Origin: an uncultured Sulfitobacter sp.
GTDB taxonomy: Bacteria; Pseudomonadota; Alphaproteobacteria; Rhodobacterales; Rhodobacteraceae
Assembly: GCA_947502265.1 (NCBI GenBank)
Contig: CANMZB010000010.1
Span: 1-64,000, forward strand
Direction of reading: 5' to 3'
Length of the DNA: 64,000 bases
This document shows positions 1 to 9,351 of the stretch, one piece after another. The notes under the pieces are model-generated. The model saw only the letters and a list, made by a program, of their open reading frames with translations. It did no database searches and was not told the DNA's origin. Position 1 is the stretch's first letter. The number at the start of each line of letters is the position of its first letter. The position numbers and the translations under genes were made by a program.

Positions 1-2
1 GC

Positions 3-200
3 AACTACACCGTCGCGCAGGGGCAGAATCTTCTGTCCGGGCTTTCTGGGGTGCCCATCAATCAGATCCGGCAGCTATCCGACGAGGACTATGCCCGGCT
101 GGTCGATTTCGCGCTTTCGATCCAGGTGATGGGCTGGCCTCTCAATCTCGGCGCCCGTTTCCCATTTTCGAGAAAATCGGAACCGAACAAGGTCGTGAAG
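3..200 (+). pseudogene. Fragment resembling a Mu-like phage tail assembly chaperone (partial)
   Basis: The frame is open from the left edge. Its first 40 or so residues (GQNLLSGLSG, then PINQIRQLSDEDYARLVDF) resemble the C-terminal half of small tail assembly chaperones of Mu-like phages, which typically pair a Gly/Leu-rich 'LLA-LSG-P' stretch with a 'L-x-x-x-D-Y-x-R-L' helix. The likeness is from memory of the family and is not proven. After about residue 45 the frame runs without a stop into transposase-like sequence, so the phage gene appears truncated. The 5' end lies outside the window. The boundary at 200 is approximate. An alternative is an unrelated hypothetical gene. Confidence 0.3.
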
Positions 201-526
201 GTGCCGACCTGGCGTCCAGGGCGCGGTGCGATGTCCGCTGCCCGCCTCATCCGTCGCGCGACATTGCGGAGCGTGGATTCCTACTTCCACAAGTTTCGAT
301 CCAATGTCCGCTTCGCTTCGCGGCCGTCCATTTCCAGCGGGAATGTCGGCCGCACATGGGATCAACATGGGATAAGCAGTATCTCTACAAGCCCGAGGTG
401 ATGGCCAAGATGGTCCAGATCTACCGCTTCTATCATAACTGGTGCGACCTCGGCGCAGATAAGAAAACGCCCGCTATGCGGATCGGGCTCGCACGCGGGC
501 GCGTTTATGAGCGGGATTCTATGTAG
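200..526 (+). pseudogene. Transposase C-terminal remnant with an 11-bp tandem duplication
   Basis: Two overlapping frames join into one transposase-like C-terminus if one 11-bp unit is removed. The first ends in FHKFRSNVRFASRP...GRTWD and the second reads KQYLYKPEVMAKMVQIYRFY, HNWC and KKTPAMRIGLARGRVY. The 'KTPAMRxGLA' tail is typical of short DDE transposase C-termini. The unit ACATGGGATCA at 354-364 is repeated with one change at 365-375, and this shifts the frame. The stop is TAG at 524-526. The N-terminal catalytic part is missing, so the gene is inactive. The insertion-sequence family cannot be named with certainty. Confidence 0.4.
354..375 (+). repeat. 11-bp tandem duplication
   Basis: ACATGGGATCA is followed directly by ACATGGGATAA. 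The duplication breaks the reading frame of the transposase remnant; deleting one unit restores a continuous frame through ...GRTWD-KQYLYKPEV.... Confidence 0.8.
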
Positions 527-552
527 ATCAATGGTGAAGACTATGACCAGCG

Positions 553-942
553 TCAGCGCGGCGCAATCAAAGGACCGCCCTCGAACGCATCGCCTGTAGC
601 CCATCCGCTCCAATCAAGAGATAGATACATGAAATGCCCGCCTGGCGGTGCAAGCCAAAAATATTCCGGTTTCCAATATTGGATCGCTTCTGCCCGCAGG
701 GAATGTATCTTGTATCCATGTCGGAGGAGCTCGGTGTGAAGGGCGTTGACGTTCGTTTCATCTCGAAACGAGTCATTCAGGCAGACTGTAAGACCTTTTC
801 CATGCTTATTTGTGCAGACTGTTCCGGAGGGAACGCTGCTCGCATCAACAAGTATAAGCACGCCCACGGCAGCCCAAGCCAGCAATGAGACTTGAGAAAC
901 ACGGCGCATAATCCGGGAAACGATGGGGAATGGAAAGGTCAT
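553..942 (-). CDS. Hypothetical protein with N-terminal hydrophobic segment
   Basis: The frame gives about 129 residues from the ATG at 942; an upstream ATG at 972 and an internal one at 909 are alternatives. Residues 21-37 (QVSLLAWAAVGVLILVD) form one hydrophobic stretch, which suggests a signal anchor or signal peptide. The rest is soluble, with two cysteines (TVCTNKHGKGLTVCLND) and aromatic residues near the end. I do not recognise a family. It lies between transposase debris and the fad operon, where decay is likely, and no neighbour shares its strand closely. It may be a real orphan gene or a chance frame. Confidence 0.35.
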   Translation of the reverse strand: MTFPFPIVSRIMRRVSQVSLLAWAAVGVLILVDASSVPSGTVCTNKHGKGLTVCLNDSFRDETNVNALHTELLRHGYKIHSLRAEAIQYWKPEYFWLAPPGGHFMYLSLDWSGWATGDAFEGGPLIAPR

Positions 943-1007
943 AGGTCGAAGATAGAAATGCGCCCTTCCCAATGAAAATCAATCGCCGGACACTTTCACT
1001 TCGAACA

Positions 1008-1036
1008 ATGGCTCACCGACAACCTCGGTGAGCCAT
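1008..1036 (-). terminator. Stem-loop downstream of the fad operon
   Basis: A perfect 11-bp inverted repeat, ATGGCTCACCG (1008-1018) and CGGTGAGCCAT (1026-1036), with a 7-nt loop lies 50 bp past the fadJ stop. The U-tract is weak, so rho-independent termination is likely but not certain. Confidence 0.6.
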
Positions 1037-1086
1037 CAACATTTGCCGTAAGGGGATGGCCCGCAAAGGCCGCCCTTTTGGTCGTC

Positions 1087-3291
1087 TTATGCGGCTTTTT
1101 CGGCCTCGGGGCCAAAGCGCCCATAGAAGGTCTGGTTCTTGTCGGCCATCTCGCGCAGCAGGTCGGGACATTTGAACCGCGCGCCGAATTTCGCCTCAAG
1201 CTGGTCACACCGCTCGGCGGCGTAGGGCGTGCCGATCATGTCGAGCCATGACAGCGGCCCACCGGACCAAGGCGCAAAGCCCCAGCCAAGGATCGCACCC
1301 ACGTCGCCTTCGCGGATGTCCATCAGCACGCCTTCTTCGAGCGCACGCACGGCTTCGAGCACCTGCACAAACATCAGGCGATCCTGCACTTCCTGCAACT
1401 CGGGTTGCACCTCGGCCAGCGGGTATTTGTCGTGGAGCCCTTTCCAGTACCCCAGGCGCTTGCCCTTTTCATCATAATCGAAATAGCCCGCTTTGGTCTT
1501 GCGGCCCAGTCGCCCCAGATCTTCGAGCCAGACAATCAGATCGTCGGCCTCGGATGCGGGATAGGCGTTGCCCATCGCGGCCTTGGTGGCGCGCATGATC
1601 TTGGTCGCGAGGTCCACGGAGGTTTCGTCACCCAGCTGCACCGGACCCACGGGGAAGCCGAGCATTTGTGCCGCCTGATCAATGTACCACGGGGCCACGC
1701 CTTCGGTGATCATGCGGTTCGCTTCGCCGCCGTAGGGGATGATGCAGCGGTTGGCGTAGAAGAAGCGCGCATCGTTCACCACAATCGGCGTCTTGCGGAT
1801 CTGGCGTACATAATCGAGCGCCTTGGCCACTGCGCGATCGCCGGTATTGGCACCCTTGATGATCTCGACCAGCAACATCCGCTCCACGGGCGAGAAGAAG
1901 TGGATGCCGATGAACTGCTCCTGACGGCTTGAGGCTTTGGCCAACTCGGTGATCGGAAGTGTCGATGTGTTGGACGCAAAAATGCAATCTTCGGGGATCA
2001 CCGCTTCGACTTTTTTGGTCATCTCGGCCTTGACGGCGGGGTCTTCGAATACCGCTTCGATGATCAGGTCACACCCTTTGAGCGAGTCCAGATCGGGCGT
2101 GGCGGTGATGAGCGACAGCAACGCCTCTTTCTTCTCGGGGGTCGCTTTTTTGCGTGCGATGCCCTTGTCCATATAGCTTTCGGAGTATGCCTTGCCTTTG
2201 TCGGCGGCCGCTTGGTCACGGTCGATCAAGACCACTTCGATGCCCGCTTGCGCAGAGACAAGCGCGATACCCGCACCCATCATACCTGCGCCCAGAACGC
2301 CCAGCTTCCTGACGCGTTGATCAGGGACGTCTTGGGGCCGCACAGCGCCTTTTTCCAGCGCTTCCTTGTTAAGAAACAGCGAGCGGATCATCGCGGCGGA
2401 GGACGGGTTCATCAAAATGGAGGTGAACCAGCGTGCCTCGATCTTGAGCGCGGTGTCGAAATCCACGAGCGCGCCTTCGTAGACAGCGCTTAGCAGAGCC
2501 TGAGGCGCGGGGAATGCGCCTTTTGTCTTGCCGTGGATCATGGCGTTGGCACCTACAAACGTCATGAAACCGGCAGGGTGATAGGGCGCGCCGCCGGGCA
2601 TTTTATAACCCTTTGCATCCCACGGTTTAAGAATATCCGCATCTTTGGCTTGTAACACCCAAGCGCGGGCATCGGCCATCGGATCGTCGGAAACCTCGTG
2701 GATAATGCCCGCCTTTTTGGCGGCATCGGGGGCCAGCATCTTCCCTTCGAGCAGGAGCGGTGCCGCCGCCATCGCGCCCAGCATCCGTACCAGACGGGTT
2801 GTGCCACCGGCACCGGGGAAAATGCCGACCTGAATTTCGGGCAAACCGATGCGCGCTTTGGGGTTGTTGGCAACAAAGATGCGGTGCGTGGCCAGAGGCA
2901 GCTCAAGCCCGATGCCGGCGGCGGTGCCGGGCAGAACGGCGGCAACCGGCTTGCCGCCTTTGTTGGTCTTCGGGTCCATGCCTGCCCGTTCGATCTTGCG
3001 CAGCAGCTTGTGCATCCGCATCGTGCCTTCAAACAGGCCTTTGGCCGGATCGTCGCCTGCGTCTTCTTTCATCTTGGCGAGCAGGTTAAGGTCCATACCG
3101 CCGGCAAAGGAGCCGTCCTTGCCTGACGTGATGATGATGGCCTTCACGGTGTCATCGCCAAGCGCCTGATCGGTCAGCGCATCCAGCTCCTCAAGCCCGT
3201 TGATGGACATCACGTTCATGGACTTGCCGTCCACGTCCCAGATGATTGTTGCGATGCCGTCGGCATCTGTTTGCATGGTAAAATCGGTCAT
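1087..3291 (-). CDS. fadJ: Fatty-acid oxidation complex alpha subunit (enoyl-CoA hydratase / 3-hydroxyacyl-CoA dehydrogenase)
   Basis: This 734-residue bifunctional enzyme hydrates 2-enoyl-CoA and oxidises the 3-hydroxyacyl-CoA with NAD+. Residues 1-190 are a crotonase domain (oxyanion and acid region AAGIGLELP, LPEIQVGIFPGAGGTTRL). Residues 330-510 are the Rossmann 3-hydroxyacyl-CoA dehydrogenase domain with the NAD motif GAGMMGAG at 334-341 and GIHFFSPVERM around the catalytic His. A C-terminal helical dehydrogenase domain follows. Length and order fit FadB/FadJ. Its ATG overlaps the stop of the upstream NTF2-like gene by ATGA, and the thiolase partner lies just before that, so the three are co-transcribed. 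The fadJ versus fadB name is a convention here. Confidence 0.93.
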   Translation of the reverse strand: MTDFTMQTDADGIATIIWDVDGKSMNVMSINGLEELDALTDQALGDDTVKAIIITSGKDGSFAGGMDLNLLAKMKEDAGDDPAKGLFEGTMRMHKLLRKIERAGMDPKTNKGGKPVAAVLPGTAAGIGLELPLATHRIFVANNPKARIGLPEIQVGIFPGAGGTTRLVRMLGAMAAAPLLLEGKMLAPDAAKKAGIIHEVSDDPMADARAWVLQAKDADILKPWDAKGYKMPGGAPYHPAGFMTFVGANAMIHGKTKGAFPAPQALLSAVYEGALVDFDTALKIEARWFTSILMNPSSAAMIRSLFLNKEALEKGAVRPQDVPDQRVRKLGVLGAGMMGAGIALVSAQAGIEVVLIDRDQAAADKGKAYSESYMDKGIARKKATPEKKEALLSLITATPDLDSLKGCDLIIEAVFEDPAVKAEMTKKVEAVIPEDCIFASNTSTLPITELAKASSRQEQFIGIHFFSPVERMLLVEIIKGANTGDRAVAKALDYVRQIRKTPIVVNDARFFYANRCIIPYGGEANRMITEGVAPWYIDQAAQMLGFPVGPVQLGDETSVDLATKIMRATKAAMGNAYPASEADDLIVWLEDLGRLGRKTKAGYFDYDEKGKRLGYWKGLHDKYPLAEVQPELQEVQDRLMFVQVLEAVRALEEGVLMDIREGDVGAILGWGFAPWSGGPLSWLDMIGTPYAAERCDQLEAKFGARFKCPDLLREMADKNQTFYGRFGPEAEKAA

Positions 3292-3797
3292 TCGGGGTTC
3301 CTTTCAGGAGCGTAATAGAAGGGCGGGGGCGAGGACATATCGTGCGCTGAAACCAACAGCGCGATATGTCCTGCTCTGGTATACAGCGCGTTTGAGCTGT
3401 GGGTTTCGCGCCATGTGTTGCCCGCGTCGGACACAAGGCGGATGCGGCTGGGGTAGGGGGCGATCAACCGGGTGGCGCGGCGCATGCGGTGCGTCACATG
3501 AGTTCCGATAATCTCGTCGGGCGCAATAAAGTTTGCGTTTTGCGCAATGCGGATTTGTTCCGTCACGCCTTCGGCTCGCATACTTGCACTCACGGCGAGA
3601 AATGTCTTTTCGAACTCTTCCTCGGTTTTGACCACGATACTGATATCGAGTGTCTGAATAAAGTAAGGAATAGCAACTCGTGCGCGACCGGCCTGAAGGT
3701 CGGCCGCCAGGATGGCAGTCGACAGCGCATCAAGATGTTCTTGATAGATGCGCTTGGCCTCCGCGTCGGTTGGTTGTTCCGTCACCTGTCCAGACAC
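3288..3797 (-). CDS. NTF2/SnoaL-like small protein in the fad operon
   Basis: This 169-residue protein has a helix ([20 protein letters not shown]) followed by beta-rich sequence ending in conserved Arg/Asn positions. That pattern matches SnoaL/NTF2-fold proteins, which bind small hydrophobic ligands or act as small enzymes. No ATG lies before the thiolase stop. A GTG at 3797, five bases after that stop, or a GTG at 3785 is the probable start. It sits between the thiolase and fadJ and overlaps fadJ by ATGA, so it is very likely translated with the beta-oxidation enzymes. Its own activity is unknown. The fold call is inferred from sequence pattern only. Confidence 0.65.
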   Translation of the reverse strand: MSGQVTEQPTDAEAKRIYQEHLDALSTAILAADLQAGRARVAIPYFIQTLDISIVVKTEEEFEKTFLAVSASMRAEGVTEQIRIAQNANFIAPDEIIGTHVTHRMRRATRLIAPYPSRIRLVSDAGNTWRETHSSNALYTRAGHIALLVSAHDMSSPPPFYYAPERNPE

Positions 3798-3802
3798 GCA
3801 GA

Positions 3803-5014
3803 TCAGACCCGCTCGATGATCGTTGCGGCCCCCATGCCGGACGCGATGCACAGCGTGGCAAGCCCCACTTCCTTGTCCGCGCGTTCCAGTTCGTCCAGAA
3901 GCGTGCCGATGATAATTGCGCCCGTGGCCCCCAGCGGATGACCCATCGCGATGGCCCCGCCATTCACGTTGACGCGGTCGTGGTCCACATTGAACGCTTG
4001 CATAAACCGCATCACAACGGCGGCGAAGGCTTCGTTGACTTCGAACAGGTCGATGTCCTTGATGTCCATGCCGTTGTCTTTGAGAATCTTCTCGGTCACG
4101 GGGACCGGACCGGTGAGCATGATGGTCGGATCGGTCCCGATTTTGGCTGTTGCTCGGATGCGCGCGCGTGGCTTCAGTCCGTATTTCTCGCCGAACTCCT
4201 TGTTGCCGATCAGCACAGCGGCAGAGCCGTCGACGATGCCCGAAGAGTTGCCCGCATGGTGGATATGGTTGATCTTTTCCAGATGCGGATATTTCAGCAG
4301 CGCAACCTTGTCGAAACCGGGCATCACTTCGCCCATCTGCTGGAACGCAGGATTGAGCGCGCCGAGCGTCTGCATGTCGGTCTGCGGGCGCATGTATTCG
4401 TCGTGACCGAGAATCTCAAGGCCGTTCTGGTCGCGCACAGTGATGACGGATTTGGCAAACCGGTCTTCATCCCACGCCATTTTGGCGCGTTGTTGCGATG
4501 TGATGGCAAGCTGGTCCGCCGCACCACGGGTAAAGCCGTATTCGGTCGCGATGATATCGGCGGAGATGCCCTGCGGTACGAAATACTGGTTCATGGCGAT
4601 GCTTGGATCGGCAGCAATGGCGGCACCGTCGCTGCCCATCGGCACACGCCCCATCATTTCCACGCCACCGGCGATATACGCCATGCCGGCACCCCCTTTG
4701 ATCTGGTTTGCCGCAAGGTTGACGGCTTCCATGCCCGACGCACAGAAACGGTTGATGGCAAGGCCGGGGATGCGTTCATCCAGATCAGACGCCAGCACAG
4801 CGGATCGGGCAAGACAGCCGCCTTGCTCCATCACTTGGGTGACGTTGCCCCAGATCACATCCTCGACGGCGTGACCTTCGAGATTATTACGCTCCTTGAG
4901 CGCGTTGAGCGTGAGCGCCGAGAGGCGCAGGGCTGTCAACTCGTGCAGCGCGCCGTCTTTGCGGCCCTTGCCACGAGGGGTGCGCAGGGCGTCATAGATG
5001 TAGGCTTCGGTCAT
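3803..5014 (-). CDS. fadA: Acetyl-CoA C-acyltransferase (thiolase)
   Basis: This 403-residue thiolase catalyses the last step of beta-oxidation, cleaving 3-ketoacyl-CoA with CoA to acetyl-CoA and a shortened acyl-CoA. The nucleophilic Cys is C91 in NRFCASGME. The C-terminal catalytic His and Cys are H359 in [11 protein letters not shown] and C389 in LCIASGMGA. The length is normal for the family. It is transcribed with the NTF2-like gene and fadJ downstream; the GST gene upstream ends 49 bp before its start. The fad context argues for a degradative thiolase rather than an acetoacetyl-CoA synthesis enzyme, though the sequence alone does not fix chain-length preference. Confidence 0.93.
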   Translation of the reverse strand: MTEAYIYDALRTPRGKGRKDGALHELTALRLSALTLNALKERNNLEGHAVEDVIWGNVTQVMEQGGCLARSAVLASDLDERIPGLAINRFCASGMEAVNLAANQIKGGAGMAYIAGGVEMMGRVPMGSDGAAIAADPSIAMNQYFVPQGISADIIATEYGFTRGAADQLAITSQQRAKMAWDEDRFAKSVITVRDQNGLEILGHDEYMRPQTDMQTLGALNPAFQQMGEVMPGFDKVALLKYPHLEKINHIHHAGNSSGIVDGSAAVLIGNKEFGEKYGLKPRARIRATAKIGTDPTIMLTGPVPVTEKILKDNGMDIKDIDLFEVNEAFAAVVMRFMQAFNVDHDRVNVNGGAIAMGHPLGATGAIIIGTLLDELERADKEVGLATLCIASGMGAATIIERV

Positions 5015-5063
5015 ATCCGGCTTCCTTCATTTCGTATTTCAAGACCCCTTGCGGGGGCGGTGT

Positions 5064-5702
5064 TCAGGTCCGGTCGGCGGGCGAGCCGGGCATGAGATCA
5101 TAAGGGCTTTTCCAGCCGTCCACTTGCGACAGGCGGGTGAGCCAGGCGTCGATGTTCGGATGATCCTCGCGAACAAAGCCGAACGGTTCGGGATAATAAA
5201 GATAGCCGCAGCAGCTTAGATCGGCGTTGGTCAGGCCATCACCCACGATCCAGTCGCGCCCCTGTAGATGAGTGTTCAGCAGATCGTATGTGGCGGCAAG
5301 GCGGGCCTGATTGAAGGCGATCACCTCTTTGGGTTGCTTGGCTTCCGGCAGGAAGTTCATCAGGAAGCGCGTCATGCCGGCCATTGAGCTGAGTTTGTGA
5401 TTGTCCCACAAGACCCACCGCAAAATCTCGCGCCGCTCGGCCGCATCGCGCCCGCCAAACTTGCCGGACTTCTCCGAGACGTAGTCCTGAATGACGCCGG
5501 ACTGCGTGAGCTTGATGTCTTCGTCGATCATCACCGGCGCTTCGCCCAGAGTGTTGATCTGTGCGCGGTAGTCCGGAGTGCGTGTTTCGCCACCAAAGAA
5601 ATCGACTTTGACCGGCTCCCAGTCGAGCCCCGAAAGTTCGAGCGCGAGTGCTGCCTTGTAAGCATTCCCGCTTTCGCCGAAACAGTAGAGTTTGATTGTC
5701 AT
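5064..5702 (-). CDS. Glutathione S-transferase family protein
   Basis: The 212-residue protein starts MTIKLYCFGESGNAYKAAL, a thioredoxin-fold GST N-terminus with the catalytic Ser/Tyr region near residues 9-13. EAPVMIDEDIKLTQSGVI is the typical glutathione-binding loop with its Pro and Gln-Ser. The rest is the all-helical C-terminal GST domain with the D-x-S-C-C-G-Y-L variant of the N-capping motif. It lies in the fad operon between an acyl-CoA dehydrogenase and the thiolase. A detoxifying or CoA/glutathione-related side role in lipid oxidation is possible, but the substrate is not visible. Confidence 0.85.
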   Translation of the reverse strand: MTIKLYCFGESGNAYKAALALELSGLDWEPVKVDFFGGETRTPDYRAQINTLGEAPVMIDEDIKLTQSGVIQDYVSEKSGKFGGRDAAERREILRWVLWDNHKLSSMAGMTRFLMNFLPEAKQPKEVIAFNQARLAATYDLLNTHLQGRDWIVGDGLTNADLSCCGYLYYPEPFGFVREDHPNIDAWLTRLSQVDGWKSPYDLMPGSPADRT

Positions 5703-5750
5703 GGTCGGTTCCTGTTGCTTGTGTTGCAGGCGGGGTCAGGCCCCCGCGAT

Positions 5751-5772
5751 GAGTTTACGGGCCAAATGAAGC
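5751..5772 (+). repeat. Dispersed motif copy (GGCCAAATGAAG core), left arm of a long hairpin
   Basis: The core GGCCAAATGAAG is preceded by GAGTTTAC. It matches copies at 5814, 23348, 30531, 51680 and 63364, and pairs with the inverted copy at 5814-5835 across a 41-nt spacer in the gap before the GST gene. Confidence 0.75.
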
Positions 5773-5813
5773 GAGGGGCGCGCGCTATTGTCGGCGTTGG
5801 TATGCGGGTCCGG

Positions 5814-5835
5814 GCTTCATTTGGCCTTTAAACTC
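5814..5835 (-). repeat. Dispersed motif copy, right arm of a long hairpin
   Basis: On the minus strand this reads GAGTTTAAAGGCC then AAATGAAGC. It differs from the 23348-23369 copy by one base over the shared stretch. Together with 5751-5772 it could form an extended stem-loop between the acyl-CoA dehydrogenase and GST genes. Confidence 0.75.
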
Positions 5836-5864
5836 AATCCCGCATCTTCAACTTGCGCCTTGGG

Positions 5865-7022
5865 TCACAGATTACGCGCAATCAGCTCCTTCATAATTTC
5901 GTTTGTCCCGCCGTAAATTCGCTGGACGCGGGCATCGGCCCACATCTCGCCAATGGCGTATTCTTGCATAAATCCATATCCGCCGTGCAACTGGAGGCAC
6001 TCGTCGAGGACTTCGCCCTGGGTATCGGTTGTCCAGTATTTCGCCATCGCGGCGCGGTCTACGGTTAGTTCACCGCGCAGGTGTTCGGCGATGCATTGAT
6101 CAAGAAACGCGCGCGCTATGGTGGCTTTGGTTTTGCACTCCGCCAGCTTGAACCGGGTGTTCTGGAACTGGGTCAGCGGACCGCCAAAGGCCTCGCGCTC
6201 TTGGCAATAGGCGATGGTGCGCTCAACGGCGCCTTCCATCGCGCCGACCGCTTCGCAGGCGATGATAAGTCTCTCTTGCGGGAGCTGCTGCATCATCTGG
6301 TAAAATCCCTTGCCTTCCTCGCCGCCAAGCACGTTTTCCGGCGGGATTGCGACATTGTCGAAGAATAATTCGGAGGTATCCGAAGCGTGTTTGCCGATTT
6401 TCTCAAGGTTGCGGCCGCGTTGGAAGCCTTCGGCTCCGTCTGTTTCAACCACAACGAGGCTGACCCCTTTGGAGCCCTCTGCCGGATCGGTCTTGGCGGC
6501 GACGATGATCAGATTGGCGTGTTGTCCATTAGTGATAAAAGTTTTTTGACCGGACAAGCGGTAGACATTACCGTCGCGGATCGCCTTCGTCCTGATCCGT
6601 TGGACGTCAGAGCCAGTTGAGGGTTCGGTCATCGCGAGCGCGCCGACCATTTCGCCGGAGATCATCTTGGGCAGCCAGCGTTGTTTTTGCTCTTCTGTAC
6701 CGTAGGCCAGCACGTAATGCGCCACGATGCCTGAGTGGATGCCAGCGCCCCAGCTTGCCAGATTGGCCCGCGCGGATTCGATCAGGATTGCGGCCTCGTG
6801 GCCGAAATCGCCGCCCGCCCCGCCGTATTCTTCGGGGATTGACGGGCACAGTATGCCCAGTTCACCGGCCTCTTGCCAGGTCGTGCGGTCCATCTCGGAC
6901 TGCTTGCGCCACTTGGCAAATTTGGGTGCCCATTCGGTGGTGATGAAATTCGCGGTCATGTCCGCGATCATCTGGTGTTCTTCGGTCATCCAGGGGGATT
7001 GGGTGGAAGCGAAATTTCTCAT
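5865..7022 (-). CDS. Acyl-CoA dehydrogenase, long-chain (LCAD) type
   Basis: This 385-residue FAD enzyme would introduce the 2,3-trans double bond into acyl-CoA and pass electrons to ETF. Signatures are [15 protein letters not shown] (FAD/substrate), [13 protein letters not shown], and the C-terminal [13 protein letters not shown] and [15 protein letters not shown]. The usual catalytic Glu of the IYEGT motif is Gly here. That is the LCAD/isovaleryl-CoA dehydrogenase arrangement, in which the base lies on an earlier helix (around [15 protein letters not shown]). It belongs to the minus-strand fad cluster. The 162-bp gap to the GST gene holds the inverted repeat pair. Substrate length is inferred from motif type only. 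Confidence 0.9.
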   Translation of the reverse strand: MRNFASTQSPWMTEEHQMIADMTANFITTEWAPKFAKWRKQSEMDRTTWQEAGELGILCPSIPEEYGGAGGDFGHEAAILIESARANLASWGAGIHSGIVAHYVLAYGTEEQKQRWLPKMISGEMVGALAMTEPSTGSDVQRIRTKAIRDGNVYRLSGQKTFITNGQHANLIIVAAKTDPAEGSKGVSLVVVETDGAEGFQRGRNLEKIGKHASDTSELFFDNVAIPPENVLGGEEGKGFYQMMQQLPQERLIIACEAVGAMEGAVERTIAYCQEREAFGGPLTQFQNTRFKLAECKTKATIARAFLDQCIAEHLRGELTVDRAAMAKYWTTDTQGEVLDECLQLHGGYGFMQEYAIGEMWADARVQRIYGGTNEIMKELIARNL

Positions 7023-7215
7023 GATCTTGTCCTACTAACTCTGTCTGACCTTGCGGGAGGGAAATTTTTTAATCGTGAAAGGGCAAAGGGCGCAATGAAC
7101 AGTGCTATGTCCGAATGAGGTATGCGGATCATTCCGGTCTCCCGTTCCGGATGCGCACCCCATCAGCGGAGGCGCTTTCATTGCTTGATGCCGGTCTCTT
7201 GTAACGGATCTGCGA

Positions 7216-7428
7216 CTACTTCTTTCTATCCTCCAGTTCGGAGTTGAACAGGCGCAAGCGCGCGATCAGGTTTTCCTCGTTCATGACGGACGAGAAGTTC
7301 TCGAACAGGAACGAGAGCGCCTCGCCTTCGTCGAGCCCTGCATCAGCGCTGAACTTTTTCAGGCGGCGATAACCGTCTTCGGTCATGGCGACGGGAAAGC
7401 GGCGGGTCAGGCGAAAGCGTTTTGGCAT
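7216..7428 (-). CDS. Small conserved-looking protein in the fad cluster
   Basis: This 70-residue basic protein (MPKRFRLTRRFPVAMTEDGY...) has a beta-strand-like start then two helices, reminiscent of ribbon-helix-helix proteins: R-F-P-V-A-M-T-x-x-x-Y-x-x-L-K-K. It sits between two acyl-CoA dehydrogenase genes on the same strand. The stop is followed by 193 bp before the next gene. It could be a small regulator or an accessory protein. The frame has good third-position GC and a sensible start, so it is probably real, but no function can be assigned. Confidence 0.6.
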   Translation of the reverse strand: MPKRFRLTRRFPVAMTEDGYRRLKKFSADAGLDEGEALSFLFENFSSVMNEENLIARLRLFNSELEDRKK

Positions 7429-7479
7429 GATGTCTCCGTTGCGTCGGGAGGCGGGGGGATTGTCCCCCGCCGTCCAATC

Positions 7480-9261
7480 CTAGAAGTGGGCCGCGTCCAG
7501 CGCCATCACCGTTTGCGCGCCCGACTGGATGCGCGTGAGGTGGAGCGAGGTCGCGGGCAACTGGCGCGCCATATAGTAGCGTCCGGTGGCCAGCTTCGTT
7601 TCGTAGAATGCAGTGTCGGACGCGCCCTTGGCAAGGGCATCGTTGGCCGCTTTACCCATCATGCCCCACATCAGGCCAAGGCAGACGTGGCCGAACATGT
7701 GCATAAAGTCGTTGGACCCGGCGAGCGCATTATTGGGGTTTTTCATGCCGTTCTGCATGAAATACATGCCCGCCGCCTGCAAATCCTTGCTGGCCGCTTT
7801 CAGCGGTTCGATGAAATCCTTGTCAAAGGCTTCGTCCGTACCCGCGTTATCCTTGCAGAAATTCTTGACCAATTCAAAGAAGGCCATGACGTGTTTGCCG
7901 CCGTCCTGCGCCAGCTTGCGGCCCACGAGATCAAGCGCCTGAACACCGTTGGCGCCTTCATAGATCATCGCAATCCGCGCATCGCGGGTGAACTGCGACA
8001 TGCCCGATTCCTCGATATAGCCGTGGCCACCATAGATCTGCTGTGCCTTTACGGTCATGTCATAGCCGACATCGGTCAGGAAACCCTTGATGACGGGGGT
8101 CAGCAGCGACACGAGGCCATCGGCGTCTTTATCGTCGGCGCGGTGCGCCGCGTCGATCATCGTCGCCCCCCAGAGGATGAACGCACGCGCGCCCTCGGCA
8201 AAGCTTTTCTGCTCCATCAGCGAGCGGCGGATATCGGGATGCACGATCAGCGGGTCGGCGGGTTTGTCGGGGGCCTCTGCCCCTGTCACTGCGCGCCCCT
8301 GAAGCCGTTCGTGCGCATAGGTCACCGCGTTTTGATAGGCCACATCGGCCTGTGCGAGGCCTTGCATGCCGACGCCGACGCGCGCTTCGTTCATCATGGT
8401 GAACATGGCGCGCATGCCTTTATGCTCATCGCCCAGCAAATAACCGGTGGCACCATCGTAATTCATCACACAGGTCGAGTTGCCGTGAATGCCCATCTTT
8501 TCCTCGATGGAGCCAACCGTCGCACCGTTGCGCGCACCAAGGCTGCCGTCGTCGTTCACGAGAGTCTTGGGCACGATAAACAGCGACACGCCTTTGATGC
8601 CTTCGGGGCCGCCGTCGATCTTGGCCAGCACCAGATGGATGATGTTATCGGCCATGTCATGCTCCCCCGAGGAGATGAAAATCTTCTGACCGGTGATCTT
8701 GTATGATCCGTCTTCCTGCGGTGCGGCTTTGGTGCGCATCAGGCCCAGATCGGTGCCGCAATGCGGCTCGGTCAGGTTCATGGTGCCGGTCCATTCGCAA
8801 CTAACCATCTTGGGCAGGTAGGTGTCTTTTTGCGTGTCGGTGCCATGTGCGAGGATCGCGGAGGCGGCACCGTGTGTCAGGCCCTGATACATGGTGAACG
8901 CCTGGTTCGCAGCCGAGAACATCTCGCCCACGGCGGTGCCTAAAACATATGGCATACCCTGACCACCGTATTGTTCGGGCATGTCGAGACCGGTCCAACC
9001 GCCCGCGCGCACCTGATCAAAGGCTGCCTTGAACCCTGTGGGCGTGTAGACAACGCCGTTTTCCAGACGGCAGCCCTCTTTGTCACCCACAGCATTCAGC
9101 GGCGCGAGAACTTCGGACGTGAGCTTGCCTGCTTCGTCGAGGATCGCAGAGGTGAAATCGCGATCGAGGTCTTCGTAGCCGGGGATTTTGGCGTCGGAGA
9201 CTTTCAGAACATCGTGCAGAACGAACTGCATGTCTTTGGTGGGGGCTGTATATGTCGGCAT
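7480..9261 (-). CDS. Acyl-CoA dehydrogenase with C-terminal extension (FadE/DmdC-like)
   Basis: This 593-residue enzyme is of the long acyl-CoA dehydrogenase subfamily that carries an extra C-terminal domain (about residues 470-590). It has [22 protein letters not shown], the [13 protein letters not shown] stretch and [19 protein letters not shown], where the Glu of YEG is the catalytic base. The same subfamily includes roseobacter DmdC enzymes, which oxidise 3-methylmercaptopropionyl-CoA, as well as general FadE-like enzymes. The beta-oxidation neighbours favour a fatty-acyl substrate, but DmdC-type activity cannot be excluded from sequence. It follows the MerR regulator gene on the same strand by 90 bp. 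Confidence 0.9.
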   Translation of the reverse strand: MPTYTAPTKDMQFVLHDVLKVSDAKIPGYEDLDRDFTSAILDEAGKLTSEVLAPLNAVGDKEGCRLENGVVYTPTGFKAAFDQVRAGGWTGLDMPEQYGGQGMPYVLGTAVGEMFSAANQAFTMYQGLTHGAASAILAHGTDTQKDTYLPKMVSCEWTGTMNLTEPHCGTDLGLMRTKAAPQEDGSYKITGQKIFISSGEHDMADNIIHLVLAKIDGGPEGIKGVSLFIVPKTLVNDDGSLGARNGATVGSIEEKMGIHGNSTCVMNYDGATGYLLGDEHKGMRAMFTMMNEARVGVGMQGLAQADVAYQNAVTYAHERLQGRAVTGAEAPDKPADPLIVHPDIRRSLMEQKSFAEGARAFILWGATMIDAAHRADDKDADGLVSLLTPVIKGFLTDVGYDMTVKAQQIYGGHGYIEESGMSQFTRDARIAMIYEGANGVQALDLVGRKLAQDGGKHVMAFFELVKNFCKDNAGTDEAFDKDFIEPLKAASKDLQAAGMYFMQNGMKNPNNALAGSNDFMHMFGHVCLGLMWGMMGKAANDALAKGASDTAFYETKLATGRYYMARQLPATSLHLTRIQSGAQTVMALDAAHF

Positions 9262-9351
9262 GTCTTCTCTCCCGTGGGTCTTGTCGTTTTGCGCTGTGAG
9301 GGGGCGACGGTTATGTTTTCAGGTCCGCCGGGTCGTTATTGCGTTGCTTGC

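Noticed and set aside
3680-5095. A long plus-strand frame of 471 codons opposite the thiolase gene
   Set aside because: It is an antisense shadow of a clear thiolase with intact catalytic residues; its composition has no family motif.
7486-8706. A 406-codon plus-strand frame
   Set aside because: It is antisense to the acyl-CoA dehydrogenase, with a His/Arg-rich composition typical of reversed GC-rich genes.
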